A stretch of DNA of 64,000 nucleotides from NCBI RefSeq assembly GCF_000204055.1, contig NW_006768768.1, positions 1,180,071 through 1,244,070 of the forward strand, written 5' to 3'. Shown here piece by piece: positions 13,301 through 20,807 of this stretch; positions within the stretch are counted from its first letter, which is position 1, and every line of letters starts with the position of its first letter. Under the pieces are notes generated by a model. That model worked only from the letters and a program-made list of their open reading frames with translations, searched no databases and was not told where the DNA came from. Position numbers and translations under genes: made by a program. Source of the DNA: Melampsora larici-populina 98AG31. Taxonomy: Eukaryota; Basidiomycota; Pucciniomycetes; Pucciniales; Melampsoraceae.

Positions 13301-14685
13301 GATATCTTATTATCTTCTTTATCAATCTCTTGAAAAAGTTTTTTAACTTCACTTATTTGTTCTTTCAACTCTAAAAACTTAATCATAATGTCATCATAAG
13401 ATGTCTTATAAAGTTGGCAACTTAAATTGAAATCTTTAATTCTCTCTTTCTCACTTTGCTCACATTGGTTTTTTAGTAAATTCAAATTTGGATTCAATTG
13501 CTCAACTTTTTCGTAGATAGCGTAAGTTTTTCGTCTGACAAGATCTTCTAAATCTAAATATGAATGTGAAACAGATACAGAGGAAGCATTGTAGGAAACT
13601 AAATCTGACTGGTTGAACAGTCTTTGATGTTTTACCTCTTCTAATTCATTTTCTTCTAACTTAAGTGAGCTGAGAGAGGGTGAATTAGGAATAGAACTCT
13701 TTTCATCTATAGGGGGTCCAGTGAAAGGTGTCTCAGTATACAAAATTGATGGATGATGATGAAAAGATGAAACTGGAGGGGGGAGAATACTTACTGTTCT
13801 CTCTCCTTCCCTTTCCCTTTCGATTCTGGGTCTTTGTCGTCTTTCTTCATTTTCTTCACCAACAAGAACATGTCCAGGAGGTTCGAGGCGTTCTCCGCCA
13901 TCTCCTCGAGGTCCTCGTTGTGAGCTCTCTTGCGACGTTGGCTGGAAGGTCCTGGTCGAGGATGTTCGAAGGGTTCCATCGTACTCGGGTTGATCAGATA
14001 AGGGTTGTACCCTGCCACCTTCTCCACGGTAGAGCAATGGCGACGTCCCCCTAGGAACTCTTCCAGTTCCTTGTGGGCTTCTTTCGCTATCCCTAAGATT
14101 TGGCGAAAGTTGGTCGAATTGTTCGCCACTCTCGCTTCGTCTAGGTTGCGCTTGTGGTCGAGGATGGCTTGTCGTAACCGGGCTTCCTCGGCTGCGCGGG
14201 TCTGTTGGTACGATCGTGGTGGAGGAGGAGGTGGTGCCATGTTGCTGTTGCTCACACCAGGAGTCGGTTGGCGTGGTTGATAGACCGGGGACGGGTGCGC
14301 CGGGTAGTTGCGTTGGGGTTGGTAGACTGGCGAGGGAGCTATCGCGTAGTTGGGTTGAGGTTGGTAGACTGGCGATGGAGCGATCGGGTATTGCGCTACC
14401 GGAGCTGAGAGGTTGCCCGGGTAGTGAGGTTGGTAGTAGTACCCCGCTTGTTCCTGTTGGGTCTAACGGTGATAAGGTAAGATTTTGTACTTCTTTTCTT
14501 TTTGCAAAGCTTTCCACTAATTTTACATCTGGCTTACCTGATGGGGGTAGTGGTTCAAATAGTTCGCTGCCTGGTGTCCGTCGCGTTGTCCGTGAGGTGG
14601 GTTCAACTGATCGCTTCGATTTGGTTGAACCTCGTGTACTGGTTGATCCTGTCCTACTTGGTGGTTGTGAGGATCTAGTAGACAT
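7396..14685 (-). CDS. Chromovirus Gag-Pol polyprotein (PR-RT-RH-IN-chromodomain)
   Basis: A single open frame of 2,429 codons from the first in-frame ATG at 14685. Order by approximate residue: low-complexity Ser/Pro/Arg (1-340), long coiled coil (340-880), capsid-like Gag with WPTGKDWKKFSGDGEY (~905), a Cys-His knuckle C-X2-C-X6-H-X4-C, unusual because the middle gap is 6 rather than 4, protease DSGA (~1252), reverse transcriptase YIDD (~1605), RNase H YVDAS (~1752), integrase HHCC finger and D-D35-E core (D ~2057, D ~2119, E ~2155), and a C-terminal chromodomain (FSHIIKQ...LVRYKN...EWLAADKV). The chromodomain and 5-bp duplication place it among chromoviruses. Residues 1-~297 overlap another frame that looks more protein-like (see the entry at 13795-15327), so the true N-terminus of the main product may come from splicing instead of this ATG. 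Confidence 0.9.
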   Translation of the reverse strand: MSTRSSQPPSRTGSTSTRGSTKSKRSVEPTSRTTRRTPGSELFEPLPPSGKPDVKLVESFAKRKEVQNLTLSPLDPTGTSGVLLPTSLPGQPLSSGSAIPDRSIASLPTSTQLRDSSLASLPTPTQLPGAPVPGLSTTPTDSWCEQQQHGTTSSSTTIVPTDPRSRGSPVTTSHPRPQAQPRRSESGEQFDQLSPNLRDSERSPQGTGRVPRGTSPLLYRGEGGRVQPLSDQPEYDGTLRTSSTRTFQPTSQESSQRGPRGDGGERLEPPGHVLVGEENEERRQRPRIEREREGERTVSILPPPVSSFHHHPSILYTETPFTGPPIDEKSSIPNSPSLSSLKLEENELEEVKHQRLFNQSDLVSYNASSVSVSHSYLDLEDLVRRKTYAIYEKVEQLNPNLNLLKNQCEQSEKERIKDFNLSCQLYKTSYDDIMIKFLELKEQISEVKKLFQEIDKEDNKISYKDICSKLEELKVQIVEIKEEKHEFQKEITSKEKGKQKEVIVSESKEVSGSTSNTSEKVNQGETEIQESEVTPMYSLNKTQALVLQIRETLNQRFEDPILKPSEQNIVKQITHLANQIASRISETEKRITSRLNSIDKNFNETINKMSQERNQDKEQIRETSDVIVSDLGEIKKVTKQLDIKLDKQLKLPIKDPYNKIEELLNRFEKHEIQVTSSIGEIKKERNVTEIRENLNEQQQQFESSMMQSYHALQETIKDNHEKLAKELLRQQEIQIKSFTDQMMKQQVVINNKILEKNVEIQQQLTQMDDNANTARMSIIQELKPDIVNNSTMPMNQTSPRVTYGHSNTPFEDNPRVDPSLRGEARFRQTTTEPRERTVSYVEPVPTHREFQSPSIHERTIVREATLPPRERSFMREDTAQTGMAESVREDNVTKALTKLWPTGKDWKKFSGDGEYNHNDYIDWCDDLIITLKMDPLVIVSHLATAFTGTAGQWYMDKRKTKGSMTWNEWKDEIHKRFGNNVWKNNMEDLFMKDKFDANIHSDPTAWSLKQKKRISAFDPDSSEDRIVNKILNKVDGDARNAIKSQLSTPYEWDMFLMVFKDIFENTTIITKKRYMNRPRRPFVENKATFKEDKMQGPSSTRVQPSTSDRKPSRACPNCGSKDPKHQWRGCKDKRINVIEEDTEESDNMNDEFDFQGGQLSGDSSSDSEKEDHPKQHQQNVCMIGTHEENEKDINILQAEADVPHSWQDDMQMGNTIDARLLKSKPADGMAHTLGHHAMARALVNNCKVPILLDSGASCSIVGKHFLSEIVPDWQERIMPSSHVKFSGVGSKLHALGVISLPVIFPHVKQSIRINAEFVVMENANNKYFILGAENLSQYGFDIFHSKERYFTIGNNNKSIKFALMQHKEILSIKPDITIESPTNVDTKEIRDKILEAQFGPNLTHTQKEDIIKMVIKYKDQFGLGEQPLGVIKDHPVKIELTIDKPYPPILRKGAYPASPRSRKEIEKHIEELLSMGVIRKVGSDEEVDVTSPVLIAWHNDKSRLCGDFRALNQYTKPDRYPLPRIDQSLTNLFRARHITLMDIMKGFHQNIVEICSRKFLRIICHLGIFEYIRMPFGIKNAPAFFQRMMDTEFSKELREGWLKVYIDDLILFHTTWEEHMVSMEIVLLRAKAMGMTISLKKCHFGFEECKALGHRVSGLWVAVDQNSVAAVLHKPCPKDKQELSSFLGFTSYYRAHIPNFGIITRSLYRLYAKGVVFEMTKERIDAVNKIKQILTTAPILFHPDFEKPFKLYVDASIEGLGAALHQTQIIDGKPKEGPIVFISRKLTDTESRYSSPQLEALALVWALEKLHYYLDGSYFEVITDCTGVRSLTNLKSPSRHMLRWMMAIQEYKPFMTITHRPGKFHNNADGLSRMALPNDSSNPAWEPEEMERDIPVMGISLCELSEEFFDEVKASYEKNSNTAKLTRILSAQNTNLSLSSTLEQPWKDGLTQGKISLESDLLYFREKHTAVLVIMTTEHIQQTLHVCHDEFMSGHLSEDRTVDRIKSTAWWPNWRQDVEEYVKTCERCQKANKATGKRFGLLQRIEEPTYAWEVINMDFVTGLPPSLINNYNCVLVIVDRFSKRTRFLPCYKEATAMDIALLFWERIISDVGLPRIIISDRDPKFTSEFWKSLHALIGTTLALSTAYHPQTDGLSERNISTLTEIIRRYCTEGLCYTDKDGHTHDWHTLLPALELAYNSSIHSTTGKKPFEVERGYCPRLPKDQIKNKNVEFHPTSLSFFDMLGKARARAAQCIEDSVTYNQERWNKTHKEPKFVVGEQVLLSTTNFTNLQGPKKLQDQFVGPFVILKFHGSNAVEVALTEEFGRKHPVFPISLIKKFHASDKSKFPDREIPKKTPIRFETDGEKIFSHIIKQRDTQVNGKSTTLYLVRYKNRSADEDEWLAADKVPNNRTTLREFRAQRRAHKPSEKK

Positions 14686-15327
14686 AGTAGGGATGACCGG
14701 TAAAAAAAAATTTTTAGAATAAAATGTTTGAATTATCAAATTAGAAGAGGGAGGCTAAAAAATTTGAAAGTTATTTTACTTACGGTGTCCACCAGGTCCT
14801 TGAACTTGTTGGTACCCGTGGGCTACTTGCACGTGATCGATGTATTGATGGTTCTGGTGATTATAACCTTGGACTGGATCGTTTCTTTGATTGTTGGCTA
14901 AAAAAATTAGTATCAGGACAAAGCAATTGATTGGTCAATCAGAAATGTGTTCTAATATTTTGTTTTATTTTCAAAAAAAAAAAAAATGAAATACAGTCTT
15001 TGAATTACTTACTATGTTGGTGATCGATCAACTCTTCCGGTGAAGGACCTTCGGCTCGGATTCTTGCTCTCGTAGTATCGTCCGAAGCGGGAGAATCGAT
15101 ATCTATGATCAAGGAATCCGCAGCTGGTGTAGTAATCGTAGAGTCGATAACGATTGGTTCTTGTGAGTTATTACCGTATTGATCTTCGAAATCTAATATG
15201 GAACCGTCGACGTTCTCGGTTTCTGGTAAAGCTGGGGTCGATTGAATTACTTGAATATCTTCAACTGGTTGTTGAGTGTTTCCTCTGTTAGCGAGGTCAA
15301 GTGAGTTAAACAATTGTGGGAATGCCA
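13795..15327 (-). CDS. Putative spliced 5' exons of the chromovirus
   Basis: Three coding-like exons read toward the polyprotein. Exon A is 15013-15327 (105 codons, acidic), exon B 14784-14897 (Q/H/Y-rich) and exon C 13795-14462 (YQPQ/PSPVYQP repeats, then a charged helical part with EEARLRQAILDHKRNLDEA). A and B end in consensus GTAAGT donors and join in matching phase (1-1). The A-B intron (14898-15012) has a TACTAAT branch-point match close to its TTTTTTTAG acceptor. Exon C ends CA|GTAAGT at 13794. Joining it to CTCTCTCAG|C at 13669 restores exactly the polyprotein frame (125-nt intron). The B-C junction is unsettled, because the obvious acceptor at 14463 does not match B's phase. Exon C overlaps residues of the long polyprotein in another frame. 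The product's function is unknown, and no ATG start is identified; more donors lie upstream at 15754, 16166, 16322 and 17337. Confidence 0.55.
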
Positions 15328-16879
15328 CTAAAAGGATTTTTTTTTTTTTTATTAAAAAAAAGAGGGAAAAATAAAAAAATCGAGTAAAGAAGAAAAGAAA
15401 AAAAAAAATGAAAAAGATTTAATATCAGTACTTGTTATCGATAAGAGTTTGAAAGAGAATTATTGAAGGACAGTTGAAAAAAAAAAATTTTCTAGTTACT
15501 CTTGATTGTAGAGACTAGTTGAATAAATTTAAACAAGTTTGTGAATCTGATTGATCGATTTAATTGTTTATAACCGTTAGACTTTCTTTGAATCGACTGT
15601 CCTGGGGGTTGTTTGAAGTCAAAATGAACGCTGTTCTTATATTGATAGAATTGTCGATAGTTTTCGATTCCGATCCGGGTTTCGAAGGTGATCACTGTGT
15701 GACTTGGTCAGTTCTCTTTCTATCTGTTTTTGAATGTATAACTCGCTGACTTACTTTTAATTTGTTGTTTGTTAAATCTATCGTTGGTGGCTAATCGTTC
15801 GATGTCTTTGTGGTTGTAAGTCGGCTGGACTGATGCTTTCCTTCACACTGATGACGACAATTTATCGTTGTCTGACTTCGTCGTACTGGTTGATTGTCCG
15901 AGGATCACTCGAGTCGTGGTGCTTCGTTTGGTCCGAGGGTTTCTTTTAATTGAATAATTTATTATTTTTGAAGAACCCAATTTAGATCGAAGAATTTAGA
16001 AGAAAAGAATAAAAAAAATTTTACTATTCAAGATTGGATTCGATGGACAATTTAGAGGTCGGGAAGAAAGACTAAAGGAAGGAAGAGGATAGAAAAGATC
16101 TAATGGATACTGGAATTGTAATGTAAATGTACTCTTGACTTGTAATCGTACGACTTGAGTACTTACTTGTCTTGTTCAATTGTTTTGACTCGACTCGTTT
16201 GGCTGTGACGAAGAACGGGAAGGATTGTAGAAAGGGTTAATAAGGGAGGGGAAAAAAAAATATTGGTTAGTACGGATAAGGGTAATTAATGCAATAAAGG
16301 TTGAGCTTGTATTTTCACTTACTTTGGTCTTATTTTCTATCTCCGACCGCGGAAATAACTGAATTCACTCCGAATTCTCCGTTGATTTTCTTTTCGATCG
16401 TCAACTCCCGAATCTTGAAATCGAATTTTGTTATTTCAATTTACACTTTACGTTGTTCTTCAAAAAAGAAGTCCAGATATCTAAAAAAAACAATCTAATA
16501 AGTTTCTGATTTTGATTTGTGTTGTACTGGAGATGAATTGGTCAAGGTTATTTCTGATCAATCACAAGGCTCAAAAGGATATTTTTTTTGAAATAGAATC
16601 TTTGACTTTTGATGTTTGTTAAAAGTTGACTAAATCAAAAAATTGGGATTAGATTTGAAAAAAAATAGAGTTAATTCTTGTATGACTATTTCTAGAGAAA
16701 AATAGACTATAGAAGGAGTTGTGTATAAATTTTGTATGATTTTAAATAAGAATCTGGTTTTGAGTAGCTTGAGAGATTGATAACTTGGAATTTTGAAAGA
16801 GGGCTTTCCAGGTGATTGTTATTATAGTTGTCTAGTAGGATAATTCTTACTCTAGTAAGAGATTGAGGTTGAAATCTTG
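15328..16879 (-). other. Chromovirus leader with further splice donors, coding unclear
   Basis: No long frame is present. In element sense GTAAGT occurs at 16322, 16166 and 15754, and poly-T/C stretches lie in front of AG acceptors, including CCTTTTAG at 15328. This looks like a leader broken by several introns, but I cannot place the exon starts. Confidence 0.45.
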
Positions 16880-16904
16880 GGTTTCAACACGATGAGGCCC
16901 CCAA
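16880..16904 (-). promoter_or_regulatory. Candidate primer-binding site of the chromovirus
   Basis: In element sense, TGGGGGCCTCATCGTG begins two bases after the end of the 5' LTR. TGG at that spot is what a tRNA CCA end would pair with. I could not match the rest to a specific tRNA, so the primer, or self-priming, is unknown. Confidence 0.45.
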
Positions 16905-17153
16905 ATGTGAGGGTGGGTTACTCTTTTGAGTACTCAAGGCTCACTAATTGGGCAAGGTGGGTCTTATAATTCAAGTAATTATAATTATATTTCAAATATA
17001 AAAGTAGTTACACAGAATTATAAACAAAGGGAAGGGATGAGAAATGGAAGTTAATAAAATGATTATAAGGTGTGAAGGGTGGATCCTAGCCCTTCCTTTA
17101 ATCTTCTAGTGACAGATTAAAGAGTGGGATGAAGTTCACTAGACTAGTTGATC

Positions 17154-17271
17154 TATGGTCACTAACCCTGGGTTGTTCTTATGGTCACCAACCTTGGGTT
17201 ATTATATGGTCACCAACCTGGGTTGTTCTATGGTCACCAACCTTGGGTTGTTATATGGTCACCAACCTATT
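17154..17271. repeat. LTR minisatellite, about five TGGTCACCAACC units
   Basis: ATGGTCACCAACCTTGGGTT units of about 23-27 bp repeat five times (first unit ACTAACC, last unit ending CCTATTAG). The other LTR has the same array at 6679-6796. In element sense it lies 210-330 nt downstream of the TATA, in the transcribed leader or U5 side. Confidence 0.8.
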
Positions 17272-17480
17272 AGAGTTCTACTAAGGGGTAGTAGAGGATC
17301 CAGGGGAGAGTGAAGAGTATTACTTACTTTTAATCAAGGAACTGATTAAAGTAATGAAGATATCACTAGTCTTATATTTATAAGACTCTTGATGTTACTT
17401 CAGTAGAACTTTAATTGTTCTTAAAAGTAGTGTGTAATAAAAGCTTAGTGGGAAATCTCTGAAGGCTGAGAGAGGAGGAG

Positions 17481-17490
17481 TTTATATACT
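17481..17490 (-). promoter_or_regulatory. TATA box in the 5' LTR
   Basis: The minus strand reads AGTATATAAACTCC, followed downstream by a CT-rich stretch. It is the only good TATA in the LTR and is placed to drive the minus-strand polyprotein. The same site is at 7006-7015 in the other LTR and is kept in the related solo LTR near 21055. Confidence 0.65.
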
Positions 17491-17852
17491 CTTCTCTCCA
17501 AACCTAACTGTGGTGATATTTGTTAATATCACTACTGTGGTTTAGGGCTTAAATGGTAATATTAATTATGGTTATGATTAATGCTACATAATTACATATA
17601 CATGTTATGTAATTATGTAGTATAAGCATTTTAACTCTTGACACTGAGTTATGAGGTGTAGTTAATGTTTTATTACATATTACATATGATTTTACATTTA
17701 CGTGTATATGTAGTTAGTGTTTATATGTGTTTTATTACATGTTACATGTGTTTTATAAGCTGTATGTACATGTAATAAGTTTTGTAAGTTACAATCTATC
17801 TATTACAAGTTAGTTTTGGGTACATGTATATGTACTCAGGGCTGACAGGGAC

Positions 17853-18752
17853 AGCCTGGGACTATGCTGAGTTTGTGAAGGGAAGCACTAGCATATGTGT
17901 TTGGTCGCAGTGTATCTGTCTGATGTTTTAGGAACATTGGTTTGCAGATGGATCTGTCTCGCACGGATGCTGTGAACCAGATGCATCCGGTTTTGATCGA
18001 TGTATCAGATGCATCTGGCTGCTGTTGAATGGTGTGGCAGGGTGTGGCGGATTTAACCAGATGCATCTGGTCCTGTAGTGCGTGGTATGTGTAGAGAACC
18101 AGGTGCATCTGGTTGAATTCAGATGAGGTGTGGCGAGTGGAACCAGATGTGTCTGGTCAGTTGCACATCTGATGTGTGACGAGTGTAGGCAGATGGATCT
18201 GGTGTACCAAGTACATCCCAGATTCATCTGGCATTGTAGTTGCTGCGTAGGGTACACATGCAGATGAGTCTGATTGTGAAGTTGTGTATACGTGATGTAA
18301 AATCAGATGCATCTGCATCTGCATGTGACTTTTGGCGCTGGGATCGTGAAGTCTTTCAACTAAACGTAGAACAATGTTCCTGGAGGCTTTAGCGGTTCAA
18401 AAGCGAGAACTAGACAAATTTGAGAATGAAGAACATAAATCCAAAGGTACAACTTGATGGTGTACCTTGAAAGTGATCGTCTGGCTCATCTGCAGGCATC
18501 TGGCAGGTTTCATCGGTATCTTGCCGACAATAAAGTGTGCAGTTACGCTCGGCTACATACCGTAGGATCTGTACCCCTCAGGTGGATTAACTCAAGATTC
18601 AGATAAGTTTGAAAGAAGGAATAATAAAGAATAAACTCTTTGATGTACCCTGAGGTGATTTATAGTGTGTAAAAACTTTTCAAAAAGAAGTTATAAGGCT
18701 TTGAGGATGTGCCCCAGGAGTCCTGAGCTGCTCTGCTGCCAAATTCCGGCAT
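17853..18752. other. Non-coding flank around the palindrome array
   Basis: Apart from the array at 17945-18315 I see no gene. The 90- and 109-codon minus frames here are rich in His/Thr/Cys because the repeated CAGATGCATCTG is translated; they are not proteins. Confidence 0.5.
17945..18315. repeat. Array of regularly spaced 12-bp palindromes (CAGATGNATCTG)
   Basis: Ten copies or near copies of CAGATGCATCTG start at about 17945, 17978, 18006, 18058, 18100, 18143, 18190, 18219, 18261 and 18304. Several extend to 16-18 bp, for example ACCAGATGCATCTGGT at 18056-18071. Five of the nine intervals are 42-47 nt and the others 28-52. The spacers differ from one another. There is no flanking gene, and it starts about 100 bp from the retrotransposon insertion. 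It may be a decayed minisatellite whose core survived, or a set of protein-binding sites (CAGATG and CATCTG each fit the CANNTG E-box pattern). Confidence 0.8.
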
Positions 18753-18790
18753 ACATGCCCTGGGTAAATGTCATTTTACCCAGGGCATGT
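18753..18790. repeat. 16-bp perfect hairpin just past the gag stop
   Basis: ACATGCCCTGGGTAAA (18753-18768) and its exact reverse complement (18775-18790) flank a 6-nt loop. It ends 8 nt from the stop codon of the minus-strand gag gene, so the mRNA could fold a strong stem in its 3' end. Confidence 0.85.
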
Positions 18791-18798
18791 AAGTCACT

Positions 18799-19767
18799 TT
18801 ATACAGGCTCCACAGGTGTTCCACCTTTGTTCTTCCTCAGCATACAATCTCCCACGAAATGATCATCTTTACCACAGTTGTAACATTGCCCAGCATTTCC
18901 ACGTCTTTGATATTCGTCATTTGAGATGTTAAATCGGTAAGCGGAGGAGTCCATCGCATCCGGATTTTGAGATGATGATGAGGTTGTTGACGTTGTTGTG
19001 GTGATTTTTGCTTGAAGAGTTAGGTCTTGATTTCGTTCATTCACTTCGTTGTTGATTTTAATTGCTAATGTTGCTAAATCTTCCACGTTATCAAATACAT
19101 CCCGTACCAAGTGAACTCGGATTTCTCCCTTCAGGCCTTGCTTAAATTGAGAAATTAACACCATCTCGGGCCATTTGACGATTAAAGACAATTCAGAGAA
19201 CTTAATCCAGTAGTCCGATACAGTTCGAGTTTGACGTAAAGCTCTGATTTCTCTCTCAGCTTTAGTGATTCGTTCTGTATCAAAAAAGGTAGCCTTGAAA
19301 GAATCGATAAATCTCTTCCAAGTGACTTGTCGCATTTTCTCCGTATCAAGTAGTTGATCTGTCATGGATTGACCCCACAAACTAGCTTTCCCGTCCATAT
19401 AAGACAGTGCGAACGCGACTTGCGCTTGCTCGTTCACAAATGACGCTGCGTTCATCTGCATGTATAAGCTGATTTGATTCACAAATACCTCTGCCTTCTG
19501 ACCTTTTGCTCCATCGAACTTATTCGGAGTAGCGATCTTCGGTGGTCTGATCTGCTGTACTTGTTGAACTGGGGCTGTGGTTGCATGAGTGGGTGGAGGC
19601 GGGGTTGCTGTTTGATCACTGGTAATGTTCGACTTGTTCTGTTCAATGCTATGTTTCAATTCTAACCACCTCTTCTCCGCCTCTTCTCTTAATCTACTTT
19701 CCTCTGTTAACCTCGCATTCATTTCCTCCATTTTCCTCATCAACGACTCTATACTGACATCCTCCAT
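18799..19767 (-). CDS. Orphan retrotransposon Gag protein
   Basis: 322 codons from ATG at 19767 to TAA at 18799. Residues 1-45 are a charged coiled coil, then a Pro/Thr linker, then a retrotransposon Gag capsid domain (~85-230, with KFDGAKG, QAQVAFALSYMDGKASLWG, TWKRFIDSFKATF and REIRALRQT...YWIKFSEL). A classic CCHC knuckle follows, CYNCGKDDHFVGDC, near residue 300. This is a Ty3-type Gag. No pol frame follows: 18798 to 17853 holds only the hairpin and the palindrome array. No LTR pair brackets it, and the nearby solo LTR faces the other way. It is a truncated element or a gag kept on its own; the frame is intact, which leaves domestication open. Confidence 0.9.
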   Translation of the reverse strand: MEDVSIESLMRKMEEMNARLTEESRLREEAEKRWLELKHSIEQNKSNITSDQTATPPPPTHATTAPVQQVQQIRPPKIATPNKFDGAKGQKAEVFVNQISLYMQMNAASFVNEQAQVAFALSYMDGKASLWGQSMTDQLLDTEKMRQVTWKRFIDSFKATFFDTERITKAEREIRALRQTRTVSDYWIKFSELSLIVKWPEMVLISQFKQGLKGEIRVHLVRDVFDNVEDLATLAIKINNEVNERNQDLTLQAKITTTTSTTSSSSQNPDAMDSSAYRFNISNDEYQRRGNAGQCYNCGKDDHFVGDCMLRKNKGGTPVEPV

Positions 19768-20807
19768 TTGATTATCTTCAACTTCAACAAATACTTCGTC
19801 CGTACCACTTGGACTGTCAGGTGCCGCGAAGTTAGGCGTGATGGCAATTTAAGGTTTGAGTTAGATTGCGGGGATCGTCAATGCTTTTTTAAGATAAGGT
19901 TTGAGGATCTTCAACCGGTAAAACTGAGTATCCTCCTGTACTTGCTTTACTTTCTTCGTTTTACTTCCTTCGCTTTCGATCTTTTTTTTTCTTTCTTTGC
20001 TTCTAATTTAAACTTTTTTCTTCTTTTCTTTTCTTTAAGTAATTTTTTAACTTTGAATTCTAAACTTCTTCTTTTCGACTTTTGCTTTCTTGTTTGAACT
20101 TGTCTTCTCTTGGATCTCTAGTATGAGACGTAGCAATATGATATGACTTGGATTGAAGAGATGCAAGAGATGAGATGAGACAAGGCCCTTCAGGTGAGCT
20201 ATTAGATTGCTACGTGCAGTATCAAGGTTCTGCTCAGATGGCAGGATATAGAGAGAGTACAACTTAGTATAAGCATAATGAAGTAGCCTTGTAGCCTGTG
20301 GCTCATAACATAGAACCACAAGTCAAACAGGTTCCTAAAAGCTATAAAACCCAGTTACCTTTGCCAAAAGATAGGAAGGCATCACACTTTACCCATCTAC
20401 ATTCTAACAAGGACCCATTAGTATTCTTAGAGGTTACATTAGTAAAATAAATGTATCACATTTTCACTCACTTTCTTGTGGATTCCCTCCGCTATCTTGA
20501 ACCAATTATTTGACTCCCTTTGATCTTCTACACTCCATAGGCGACTCTGTTCTCTAACCCAGTTAGATTGTCAGACCGGCTCTATAGCTCCTTTAACTAC
20601 AAATCAAATCCCTTGAATTTATCCTTGCTTGCTTGAAATCCGTAAGTGAATTCTACTTAGTCAATACCCTGTTCTTGCAACGTAAAGTTGTCTCGAGATC
20701 CCTGTATTTTCTTTGGATTATCAGGCTACTCTAAAGCTTTGGCCTAAGAGAAAACCCTCAGGTCTAGGAGTGACTCTTCCACTGCTGTTACCCAAAAGTA
20801 GGCCTGT
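19768..20807. other. Upstream of orphan gag, no gene recognised
   Basis: A pyrimidine-rich stretch (19960-20100) gives Phe/Leu-rich frames that are chance. Nothing protein-like was found. It may contain the remains of the gag element's leader. Confidence 0.4.

Larger units (their letters stand above)
6431..17847 (-). mobile_element. Complete Ty3/Gypsy chromovirus LTR retrotransposon, 11.4 kb
   Basis: Two 942-bp LTRs (6431-7372 and 16906-17847) bracket the element, both TG...CA, at a constant offset of 10,475. Wherever I compared them by eye they read the same. GGGAC flanks it on both sides (6426-6430 and 17848-17852), a perfect 5-bp target duplication. The polyprotein is on the minus strand, so the right LTR is the 5' one. 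A purine run precedes the 3' LTR in element sense, and a TGGGGGCC sequence follows the 5' LTR. Intact ends, an open polyprotein and like LTRs suggest a recent insertion. At 11.4 kb it is long for the group; the extra length is a coiled-coil N-terminal extension and a ~2.2-kb leader that contains introns. Confidence 0.95.
16906..17847 (-). repeat. 5' LTR (element sense) of the chromovirus
   Basis: 942 bp, matching 6431-7372 at every point I compared. In element sense it holds a TATA box at 17481-17490, a short tandem repeat at 17154-17271 and a consensus splice donor (AAAA|GTAAGT) at 17337. The donor lies about 145 nt downstream of the TATA, so it could start the first intron of the element's own transcript. 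Confidence 0.95.

Noticed and set aside
16880..16905. tRNA gene at the 5' LTR
   Set aside because: Sequence resembles the 3' side of a tRNA only over the primer-site length; no cloverleaf can be drawn.
17836..18257. His/Cys-rich minus-strand proteins
   Set aside because: They are translations of the palindrome array, without ATG context or splice support.
17945..18315. CRISPR array
   Set aside because: Repeats are 12-bp palindromes with variation, spacing is uneven and the genome is eukaryotic with no cas genes. Reported as a palindrome array instead.
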